16,432 bases of DNA, taken from NCBI GenBank assembly GCA_964549065.1, contig CAZJUC010000059.1, forward strand, positions 1 to 16,432. The letters are read 5' to 3'. Shown here in pieces: positions 9,911 to 15,503 of this stretch (position 1 is its first letter; the number at the start of each line of letters is the position of its first letter). Both the position numbers and the translations under genes were made by a program. The notes below the pieces were generated by a model that saw only the letters and a program-made list of their open reading frames with translations, did no database searches and had not been told where the DNA came from. This DNA comes from Sva-07 sp964549065 (lineage in GTDB: Bacteria > Actinomycetota > Acidimicrobiia > Acidimicrobiales > Ilumatobacteraceae).

Positions 9911-9960
9911 AGCCGTGAGGTCAGCTGGAAGGTCAGCCGTGAGGTCAGCTGGAAGGTCAG
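9911..9960. repeat. Two 24-base tandem repeats made of 12-base half-units
   Basis: Two identical 24-base copies (9911-9934 and 9935-9958) are each built from two related 12-mers, AGCCGTGAGGTC and AGCTGGAAGGTC, so the 12-mer AGCYGKRAGGTC occurs four times in a row. AGCTGTGGC at 9959-9967 begins a degenerate fifth copy. The array lies between the LLM gene and the small membrane protein gene, and its end contains the latter's stop codon (9957-9959). Confidence 0.9.
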
Positions 9961-10172
9961 CTGTGGCGAACCGAAACGTGCTCTCGGCGGACCCGATTGG
10001 TCTGGATCCAACTGGCACTGAACGCCACCACGATCACCGGGAGCACGATCGCAACTTGCGGGATGTCGCCGGCAGCCGAGGCCGCCACTGCAGCGAGCGC
10101 AGCGATGACCGAGACGACGGCGGCGAGCTTGATGACGGCATTCCAGGTGCTGAGTTCCACGTCTCTCTTCAT
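9957..10172 (-). CDS. Small two-helix membrane protein, unknown function
   Basis: A 71-residue product starting MKRDVELSTWNAVIKLAAVV. Two hydrophobic segments (about residues 13-34 and 39-55) are separated by a short AGDIPQ turn. They are followed by a basic tail SWIQTNRVRREH, so both ends are probably cytoplasmic. I do not recognise the family. The hydrophobicity pattern, basic ends and clean start support a real gene, although the longer frame continues upstream with a low-quality, non-homologous translation. The ATG at 10172 is chosen because the hydrophobic protein begins there. No clear Shine-Dalgarno precedes it (GGAT 3 bases upstream is too close). The stop falls in the 12-mer array, so array expansion could alter the C-terminus. 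The gap to the divergent SDR gene is 178 bases. Confidence 0.6.
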   Translation of the reverse strand: MKRDVELSTWNAVIKLAAVVSVIAALAAVAASAAGDIPQVAIVLPVIVVAFSASWIQTNRVRREHVSVRHS

Positions 10173-10265
10173 ACATCCATCGATTTCCCGTGTCTCGTGT
10201 GTCCACACCCTCGATGCGGACTTGTCACGCGACTGACGCCTTCGACATCGAATCGCGCGCTCGGA

Positions 10266-10298
10266 GATGACGGGTAGATGACGGGTCGATGACAGGTC
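10266..10298. repeat. Three 11-base direct repeats between divergent genes (possible operator)
   Basis: GATGACGGGTA, GATGACGGGTC and GATGACAGGTC follow one another without a gap. The period of about one helical turn places them on one face of the DNA, which suits cooperative protein binding. They end 38 bases before the -10-like box of the SDR gene, in the 178-base gap shared with the small membrane protein gene. The rest of that gap shows no other element. Confidence 0.55.
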
Positions 10299-10336
10299 GG
10301 TGTTCAACCGGGAACGGCCCGTCGCGTGAGGGCCGG

Positions 10337-10342
10337 TATGGT
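10337..10342 (+). promoter_or_regulatory. Candidate -10 box (TATGGT) of the SDR gene
   Basis: TATGGT ends 8 bases before the ATG at 10351, consistent with leaderless transcription. It is enclosed by GGCCGG (10331-10336) and CCGGCC (10345-10350), a 6-base inverted repeat directly in front of the start codon. No Shine-Dalgarno is present. Confidence 0.4.
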
Positions 10343-10350
10343 CCCCGGCC

Positions 10351-11154
10351 ATGTCGACCAGCGCCGCATCCGCATCCGCATCTCCATCGCCGTCGTCGCC
10401 GCTCGACCGGTTCCGGCTCGACGGCCAGGTCGTGCTCGTCACCGGCGCGTCGTCGGGTCTCGGAGCGCACTTCGCCAGCGTGCTCCACGGAGTCGGAGCG
10501 CAGGTGGTGCTCACCGCCCGGCGCGCCGAGCGCCTCGAATCACTCGCAGCGCAGTTGCCGGGCGCCGAGGTCATCGTGGCCGACATGGCGGACGAGAGCG
10601 CTCGCGAACGGCTGGTGGCGGAGGTGGTCGACCGACACGGACGGGTCGACGTGCTCGTCAACAACGCCGGCGTCGGTGGGTCCGTCGCCGTCGAGGACGA
10701 GACCATCGACCGCTTCCGTTCGTCGATGGAGATCAACGTCACCGCGCTGTGGCACCTGTCGAAGCTCTCCGCCCCCTCGATGATCGCGAGCGGGTCGGGA
10801 TCGATCATCAACGTTGCGTCGATGCTCGGCCATGTCGGCTCCACCCCGGTCAAACAGGCGCACTACTGCGCCAGCAAGGGAGCGGTCGTCAACCTCACGC
10901 GAGAGTTGGCGCTGCAGTGGGCGCGTAAGGGCATCCGGGTGAACGCGCTGTGCCCTGGCTGGTTCCCGTCGGAGATGACCGACGGCATGGAGAGCGACGA
11001 GGGCAGTCAGCGGTTCATCGCCACCAACTCTCCGATCCCTCGTATGGGTGAGCTGCACGAACTCGATGGTGCACTGCTCCTGCTCGCTTCGCCGGCCGGC
11101 ACGTTCCTCACCGGGCAGAGCCTCGTCGTCGACGGGGGGTGGACGGCTCGATGA
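10351..11154 (+). CDS. SDR family NAD(P)-dependent oxidoreductase
   Basis: A 267-residue classical short-chain dehydrogenase/reductase that oxidises or reduces a hydroxyl/keto group with NAD(P)(H) in the cytoplasm. After a Ser/Ala-rich leader (residues 1-18) the Rossmann motif TGASSGLG lies at 31-38. LTARRAERL (about 54-62) carries Arg residues after the second strand that favour NADP. NNAG is at 104-107, the catalytic serine is probably S157 in NVASML, and YCASK (Y172/K176) supplies the catalytic Tyr and Lys. NALCPGWFPSEMT and the C-terminal TGQSLVVDGGW are typical of this branch. The S-to-Y spacing is two residues longer than in classical members; I recall similar spacing in close relatives. 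The substrate is unknown. The gene is convergent with the sulfotransferase gene across 70 bases without a strong hairpin. Confidence 0.93.
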   Translation: MSTSAASASASPSPSSPLDRFRLDGQVVLVTGASSGLGAHFASVLHGVGAQVVLTARRAERLESLAAQLPGAEVIVADMADESARERLVAEVVDRHGRVDVLVNNAGVGGSVAVEDETIDRFRSSMEINVTALWHLSKLSAPSMIASGSGSIINVASMLGHVGSTPVKQAHYCASKGAVVNLTRELALQWARKGIRVNALCPGWFPSEMTDGMESDEGSQRFIATNSPIPRMGELHELDGALLLLASPAGTFLTGQSLVVDGGWTAR

Positions 11155-11224
11155 GGAGCGCCGCTGCATGCCTGGATCAACTGGTGCGACGCCACCACCC
11201 GAGCGGTCCCCGTCGATGGTTGTC

Positions 11225-12115
11225 TCAGCTCGCCGGGGAGCCGCGTCCGGAGGCCGAGCGCGGTGGATCCGCGAGCCGGGCGACGTGTTCCATCCACGTC
11301 TCGTCGGCGAGTCGGCCCATGTCACTGCCCGTGTCTGTAGGCCCCGTTGCGCTCGCCGCGTCGGCCCACAGCACCCGATCACCTGCGGTGAGGCGATCGA
11401 GTCGACGACTCGTGACCGGATCCTTCGGATGAAGCTCGATGTCGGAGTGCTCTGACCGTGACGTTTCGTTGTCCCTGGCGACGATGAGCGGACGCCCCAG
11501 CCACTGCCCGAGATTCGCCCAGCATCGATCGCCTCGCTCGATGACGTCGACGACACCGAGCGAACGTTGCAGCACCAGGGCTCGAGCCACCAGCTCATCG
11601 AGATCCGCGGGCTCGATGAAGCCTTCCGACGGGATACGTGGATCCGGCCCGACCAGCAGGCGAACCGCGACGTTGTCGATCTGCGCGGCGATCGACTCCT
11701 CGTCGAGGAACTCGGACCAACCGAGCTCGCGAGCGCGCAAGCTGGCGTCATACGGTGACCAGCTCTGGTGCTCGGGATCGGTCCAGCTCCGCCAGTACGA
11801 GTAGTGCGACAGGAGCCGCGATCGGGGTTCGCGCAGATTCATCGCGATCTCGTCCGGCTCGAAGGCCGTGAGCAGCGACGACAGAGAGAAGTGTCCGATC
11901 ACCACGTCGTAGGCGGTGAGTGGGATCTCGTCGGGGGTCCAGATCATCGGTGCCAGTGTCGATCGGACCTCGGCGAAGCGATCGAAGGAACCGAACAGGC
12001 TGCGGTCGAGTACGAACGGTGCTCGTGTTGCGTCGTGCGTGAGCATCTCGAGTGCTCGACTCACGGACGTGCCGGCGGCTTTCGGGATGTGCAGGTACGC
12101 GAACCGCCTTCTCAT
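11225..12115 (-). CDS. Sulfotransferase family protein (PAPS-dependent type)
   Basis: The 296-residue product has the two PAPS-binding signatures of the Sulfotransfer_2-like family. The 5'-phosphosulfate loop is HIPKAAGTS at residues 9-17, directly after a first beta strand. The 3'-phosphate site is LREPRSRLLSHYSYWRS from residue 94. Such enzymes transfer sulfate from PAPS to hydroxyls of carbohydrates, lipids or proteins. The acceptor cannot be read from the sequence. There is no signal peptide. The start at ATG 12115 (MRRRFAYLHIPK) is chosen because strand 1 begins immediately. An in-frame GTG at 12181 would add 22 unconserved residues and run over the promoter. TACGAT lies 10 bases before this ATG. 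The C-terminus (after about 265) is Ser/Gly/Pro-rich and poorly conserved. It is divergent from mscL. Confidence 0.85.
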   Translation of the reverse strand: MRRRFAYLHIPKAAGTSVSRALEMLTHDATRAPFVLDRSLFGSFDRFAEVRSTLAPMIWTPDEIPLTAYDVVIGHFSLSSLLTAFEPDEIAMNLREPRSRLLSHYSYWRSWTDPEHQSWSPYDASLRARELGWSEFLDEESIAAQIDNVAVRLLVGPDPRIPSEGFIEPADLDELVARALVLQRSLGVVDVIERGDRCWANLGQWLGRPLIVARDNETSRSEHSDIELHPKDPVTSRRLDRLTAGDRVLWADAASATGPTDTGSDMGRLADETWMEHVARLADPPRSASGRGSPAS

Positions 12116-12125
12116 CAGCGGCCCG

Positions 12126-12131
12126 ATCGTA
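12126..12131 (-). promoter_or_regulatory. Candidate -10 box (TACGAT) of the sulfotransferase gene
   Basis: Read on the minus strand, TACGAT ends 10 bases before the ATG at 12115. It predicts a message with almost no leader and supports the shorter start over GTG 12181. Confidence 0.35.
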
Positions 12132-12199
12132 GCCGCCGCTGGCCGGCGGGAAGTGATAAGACTGTTGCGCGGAGCTGCCACTCGATGTGACAGCCGACG

Positions 12200-12204
12200 A
12201 GGAG
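12200..12204 (+). promoter_or_regulatory. Ribosome binding site of mscL
   Basis: AGGAG (within GAGGAGAA) lies 9 bases before ATG 12214. It fixes this start instead of the in-frame upstream ATG-like start at 12187. It is one of the few clear Shine-Dalgarno sequences in the window. Confidence 0.7.
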
Positions 12205-12213
12205 AACGGGACG

Positions 12214-12585
12214 ATGAGCAACATGTTCAAGGAGTTCAAGGAGTTCGTGAGCCGGGGCAACCTGGTGGAACTGGCGATCGCACTCGTGCTCGCCACTGCG
12301 TTCGCTCCGGTGGTGCTCAGCATCGTCGACAACATCTTCATGCCGATCATCGCCGCGATCATCGGGCAGCCCGACTTCAACACGCTGAGCATCGACATCG
12401 GCGAGGCCAAGATCACCTACGGCGCACCGCTCACCCTGATCGTGAACTTCCTGATCATCGCGTACGTCTGCTTCCTGGTCCTCAAGGCCTACAACAGGAC
12501 GAAGCAGCCGGTGGTCGAGACCCAGACCGGGGCGACCCAGGTCGAGCTGCTCACCGAGATCCGCGACGCACTGCGGTCTCGCTGA
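12214..12585 (+). CDS. mscL: Large-conductance mechanosensitive channel MscL
   Basis: A 123-residue inner-membrane channel that opens under membrane tension to release solutes during hypo-osmotic shock; it works as a pentamer. The N-terminal amphipathic helix FKEFKEFVSRGN leads into TM1 (about residues 15-40, VELAIALVLATAFAPVVLSIVDNIFMP). A short periplasmic loop with the conserved ITYG follows, then TM2 (about 72-95, LTLIVNFLIIAYVCFLVLKAYN) and the C-terminal bundle helix QVELLTEIRDALRS, which is almost identical in most MscL proteins. Compared with E. coli, the TM1 glycines 22, 26 and 30 are all alanine here. The length is slightly below the E. coli 136, mainly because the periplasmic loop and tail are short. 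The gene stands 47 bases before the SGNH lipoprotein gene on the same strand. Confidence 0.95.
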   Translation: MSNMFKEFKEFVSRGNLVELAIALVLATAFAPVVLSIVDNIFMPIIAAIIGQPDFNTLSIDIGEAKITYGAPLTLIVNFLIIAYVCFLVLKAYNRTKQPVVETQTGATQVELLTEIRDALRSR

Positions 12586-12632
12586 CACACCGAATCGGTC
12601 GCGACGCCACACCGGGGCGTGAACCCGCTTCA

Positions 12633-13826
12633 ATGGGGTCGGTGTCCGCCCGGTCGTCCCTTCTCGCGCTCGTGCTCGGAGTGGGTGCGATCACGGGATG
12701 CGGGACCGGTGACGGGGGCGCCGACGACACCATCGCTCCGGTCACACCGCTACCCACGATCGCCGGAGTCGGCGCAGTGCCCGCCGTCCCGTCGGCGGTT
12801 CGCGATCCGATCGTGGCCGTGCGTCCTCCGGTCAACGACGACGGCACCGAGGCGGCGTTGATCGCAGACGTCGCCGACGGCAACCGGGTGCTGATGATCG
12901 GCGACTCGATCCTCGCGTCGACGTCGTCCCGGTACGGCGACCACATGTGCAACGCCGTGGTGCCGCTCGGCTGGGAGGTGGCGATCGAGGCCGAACCGAG
13001 CCGGTTCGTCGACTTCGGCAACAGGGTCCTGCGCCGCCTGCTCCCCGACGACGTGACACCAGGCAACGACTGGGACGCGGTCGTCGTCTTCCTCGGCAGC
13101 AACTACCGGGGTGACCAGCTCACGTTCGCCATCGAACTCGAGGCGATGCTCGATCGGTTGGCGCCCCGTCCCGTGTTGCTGTTCACCGTCACCGAGTACC
13201 GGCCGAACTACGTCGAGGTCAACGAGGTCGTCAACCGCCTCGGAGCCGAACGCGAGAACGTGACCGTGCTGGATTGGGGATCGATCACGGAGTCGCCGGG
13301 GATCTTGAGCAGTGATCGACTGCATCCCACCGACACGGGGCGCCAGGTGCTCGCCGAGTCGGTCGCCGCCGCTCTCGGCCCGGCCGACGGCGACGGCGAG
13401 TGCCTTCGCCCGACGTTCCGTGACGACTCCGCCGTCGACGGCGACTCGTCCACGGTGCTCGGTCGTTCGTCGTCAGGCTCGAGTTCGTCGTCAGGTTCGG
13501 GTTCGGGTTCCAGCAGCTCGGGATCGAGCGGGTCCGGGTCGAGTGGGTCCGGGTCGAGCGGTGCCACACCCAGCACGGTGTCCCCGACCACCCCGGCCAC
13601 CACCACCCCGACCACCGCGACGACGGCGCCGTCCGGGGGCGACGGCGACAGCGACAGCGACTCGACGGTTCCTGCCCCCGACGGCGAAGGTGTGACGCCG
13701 CCGGACCCGGTCCCGCCGCCAGAGGACCCGTCGCCAGAGGATCCGCCGCCAGAGGATCCGCCGCCCTCGGACTCGCCGCCCTCGGACTCGGCGCCCGCAG
13801 ACCCGGCGCTCGCCACGGATCCGTGA
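12633..13826 (+). CDS. SGNH/GDSL-type hydrolase lipoprotein with low-complexity tail
   Basis: The 397-residue product starts with a lipoprotein signal peptide (SLLALVLGVGAITGC, lipobox ITGC, lipidated Cys at about residue 23). An SGNH hydrolase-like domain runs from about residue 82 to 245. Block I is VLMIGDSILAS with Ser92, block III is FLGSNYRG with Asn157, and block V is SDRLHPT with Asp228 and His231, so the catalytic set is complete apart from the less certain block II Gly. Such enzymes are esterases or acyl/acetyl hydrolases; in envelope proteins the substrate is often an O-acyl group on a glycan. From about residue 278 to the end there is a Ser/Gly linker, a Thr/Pro stretch and a Pro/Asp/Glu-rich tail. 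The start could also be GTG 12642. The open frame upstream of 12633 belongs to antisense sequence. It is followed by the ABC-F gene after 28 bases. Confidence 0.8.
   Translation: MGSVSARSSLLALVLGVGAITGCGTGDGGADDTIAPVTPLPTIAGVGAVPAVPSAVRDPIVAVRPPVNDDGTEAALIADVADGNRVLMIGDSILASTSSRYGDHMCNAVVPLGWEVAIEAEPSRFVDFGNRVLRRLLPDDVTPGNDWDAVVVFLGSNYRGDQLTFAIELEAMLDRLAPRPVLLFTVTEYRPNYVEVNEVVNRLGAERENVTVLDWGSITESPGILSSDRLHPTDTGRQVLAESVAAALGPADGDGECLRPTFRDDSAVDGDSSTVLGRSSSGSSSSSGSGSGSSSSGSSGSGSSGSGSSGATPSTVSPTTPATTTPTTATTAPSGGDGDSDSDSTVPAPDGEGVTPPDPVPPPEDPSPEDPPPEDPPPSDSPPSDSAPADPALATDP
13465..13563 (+). repeat. Ser/Gly low-complexity coding repeat
   Basis: Imperfect TCG/GGT/TCC/GGG codon repeats encode an alternating Ser-Gly linker in the SGNH lipoprotein. 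GGGTCCGGGTCGAGY occurs twice in direct succession (about 13529-13558). Such tracts vary in length by slippage. Confidence 0.75.
13716..13805 (+). repeat. Six tandem 15-base coding repeats (PPEDP/PPSDS type)
   Basis: Six units of exactly 15 bases encode PEDP-like then PSDS-like pentapeptides. Units 1-3 are CCGCCAGAGGAYCCG-like, units 4 and 5 are identical CCGCCCTCGGACTCG, and unit 6 is degenerate. The order suggests local duplication in the acidic, proline-rich C-terminus of the lipoprotein. Confidence 0.85.
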
Positions 13827-13842
13827 TCCGGTGAGGCTCCCG

Positions 13843-13848
13843 TAGCCT
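13843..13848 (+). promoter_or_regulatory. Candidate -10 box (TAGCCT) of the ABC-F gene
   Basis: TAGCCT ends 6 bases before ATG 13855, which gives a leaderless transcript if used. It lies only 17 bases after the stop of the upstream gene, so read-through transcription is also possible. Confidence 0.35.
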
Positions 13849-13854
13849 GGACGG

Positions 13855-15471
13855 ATGCTCCAGGCCCAGGCGATCTCGGTGGAAGTCGGTGGTCGGCTCC
13901 TCGTCGACTCCGCCAGCTTCACCGTGATGCCCCGCGACAAGGTGGGCATCGTCGGGCGCAACGGCGCCGGCAAGACCAGTTTGTTCAAGGTGCTCGGTGG
14001 CGCCAACGAACCCAAGGCCGGCAACGTCCTGCGCAAGGGCGGCTTCGGCTACCTCCCCCAGGATCCGAAGATCGACTCGGCGCTCGACGGTCGCACCTGT
14101 GTCACCCACGTCCTGTCCGGCCGTGGGATCGACGACGAGATCACCCGCATCGAGAAGTTGCGCATCGCCATGGAGGAGAACCCCGACGAACGCAATGTCG
14201 GGCGCTACACCGCTGCCGAAGAGGCATTCCGCACGACCGGCGGCTATGCCTCCGAGAGCGAGGCCCGGGCGATGGCCGCCGGCCTCGGGATCCCCGACGC
14301 TCGCCTCGATCAGCCGATCAGCACGCTCTCCGGTGGCGAACGCCGACGCGTCGAGTTGGCGCGCATTCTCTTCGCCGGTTCCGACGTGCTCTGCCTCGAC
14401 GAGCCGACCAACCACCTCGACGTCGACGCCAAAGCCTGGCTGCTCGGTTTCCTGCGTCAGTACAAGGGCGCCCTGTTGGTGATCAGCCACGACCTCGAGC
14501 TGCTCGACGAGTCGATCACCCGCGTCTTGCATCTCGACCGTGCGACCGAGCACGACGTCGGCGAGATCGTCGAATACCGCGGCACCTACAGCCAGTACCA
14601 ACGCGCTCGTGCCGAGGACGAGGCCCGGCTCGCCAAGAAGGCGGTGCTGCAGGCCAAGGAGATCGACCGCCTGCAGACCGTCGTCGACCGCTTCGGGGCC
14701 AAGGCGACCAAAGCGGCGATGGCCCACAGCGTCGAGAAGCGGATCGCCCGCCTCGAGACCCAGCGGGTGCGCGGCCCGCAGTCGTCCAAGTCGATCAACG
14801 TGCGGTTCCCCGACCCACCGAAGTGCGGCGAGACGGTGATCCGTGCGTCGGGCTTGTGCAAGGCGTACGGCGGCCCGACGATCTTCGAGGACATCGACTT
14901 CGACCTGGGGCGTGGCGAACGGTTGCTCGTGCTCGGCTTGAACGGCGCCGGCAAGACCAGCTTGCTGCGCATCCTGGCGGGCGAGACCGAGGCCGACCTC
15001 GGAAACTTCGAGTTCGGCTACCAGGTGCACGCCGGGTACTACGCGCAGGAGCACGACAACCTGCGCATCGACCAGACCCTGCTCACCAACATCCGCGACG
15101 CCGTTCCCGAGGGGATCAACCTCACCGAGACCCAGTTGCGCGGGCTGCTCGGCATGTTCGGCCTCTCCGGTGACAAGGTCTTCCAGGAGTCGGGCACCCT
15201 GTCGGGGGGCGAGAAGACCAAGCTGGCGCTGGCGATGCTGATGGTCGGCCGGAACAACCTGCTGCTGCTCGACGAGCCGACCAACAACCTCGATCCTCCG
15301 TCACGCCAGGCGGTCGCGGACGCCCTCGTCGACTGGCCCGGCGCGATCATCCTGGTGAGCCATGACGAGGACTTCGTGCGTGAACTCGACCCGACGAAGG
15401 TGCTGCTGATGCCCGACGGAGACGTCGACTACTTCTCCGACGACTGGCTCGACCTCGTCAGCATGTCCTGA
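13855..15471 (+). CDS. ABC-F family ATPase
   Basis: A 538-residue soluble protein with two ABC nucleotide-binding domains and no membrane segment, as in ABC-F translation factors that bind the ribosomal E site. Domain 1 has Walker A GRNGAGKT (34-41), signature LSGGE (158-162), Walker B LCLDEPTNHLD with catalytic E183, and SHD. The charged linker (about 245-310, RARAEDEARLAKKAVLQAKE onwards) is the P-site tRNA interaction motif region. Domain 2 has GLNGAGKT (361-368), LSGGE (449-453), LLLLDEPTNNLD with E474, and SHDEDF. All catalytic residues are present. The protein is closest in feel to housekeeping actinobacterial ABC-F proteins, but a ribosome-protecting antibiotic resistance role cannot be excluded. 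No leader peptide or attenuator precedes it, which argues against an inducible resistance factor. Its stop codon is the left end of the palindrome at 15469. Confidence 0.93.
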   Translation: MLQAQAISVEVGGRLLVDSASFTVMPRDKVGIVGRNGAGKTSLFKVLGGANEPKAGNVLRKGGFGYLPQDPKIDSALDGRTCVTHVLSGRGIDDEITRIEKLRIAMEENPDERNVGRYTAAEEAFRTTGGYASESEARAMAAGLGIPDARLDQPISTLSGGERRRVELARILFAGSDVLCLDEPTNHLDVDAKAWLLGFLRQYKGALLVISHDLELLDESITRVLHLDRATEHDVGEIVEYRGTYSQYQRARAEDEARLAKKAVLQAKEIDRLQTVVDRFGAKATKAAMAHSVEKRIARLETQRVRGPQSSKSINVRFPDPPKCGETVIRASGLCKAYGGPTIFEDIDFDLGRGERLLVLGLNGAGKTSLLRILAGETEADLGNFEFGYQVHAGYYAQEHDNLRIDQTLLTNIRDAVPEGINLTETQLRGLLGMFGLSGDKVFQESGTLSGGEKTKLALAMLMVGRNNLLLLDEPTNNLDPPSRQAVADALVDWPGAIILVSHDEDFVRELDPTKVLLMPDGDVDYFSDDWLDLVSMS

Positions 15472-15503
15472 TCACGCCAGGGGTCAGACCCCAGGCGTGA
15501 TCA
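15469..15503. terminator. Palindrome between convergent genes (family member 3)
   Basis: Two 17-base arms (15469-15485 and 15487-15503) pair with a single A-A mismatch around a central A. The core is GGGGTC-A-GACCCC. The outermost bases are the TGA stop of the ABC-F gene (15469-15471) and the TGA stop of the SelW-like gene (complement of 15501-15503). It is a probable bidirectional terminator. No T-tract is present. Confidence 0.75.

Noticed and set aside
11155..11224. Terminator between the convergent SDR and sulfotransferase genes
   Set aside because: Only a weak GGTG/CACC pairing is visible and no GTC-W-GAC palindrome, so no terminator is called.
10540..11751. 403-codon minus-strand open frame
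   Set aside because: It overlaps the SDR gene in antisense and the sulfotransferase gene out of frame; the translation is Arg/Ser-rich without motifs.
12588..12598. Small palindrome ACCGAATCGGT after mscL
   Set aside because: Eleven bases with five-base arms are too short to separate from chance in this composition.
11916..12632. Upstream extension of the SGNH lipoprotein frame
   Set aside because: It runs antisense to the sulfotransferase and out of frame through mscL; the lipoprotein signal peptide begins at 12633 or 12642.
13465..13805. Repeat tract as a possible CRISPR array
   Set aside because: The repeats are in frame with the lipoprotein, have no spacers of constant length and encode low-complexity protein.
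13816..13830. Hairpin CGGATC-CGT-GATCCG at the end of the SGNH gene
   Set aside because: The six-base stem with a three-base loop is too short to call a terminator, and the next gene follows within 28 bases.
13285..15054. 589-codon open frame on the minus strand
   Set aside because: It is antisense to the SGNH and ABC-F genes, whose motifs are complete; long antisense frames are expected in GC-rich DNA.
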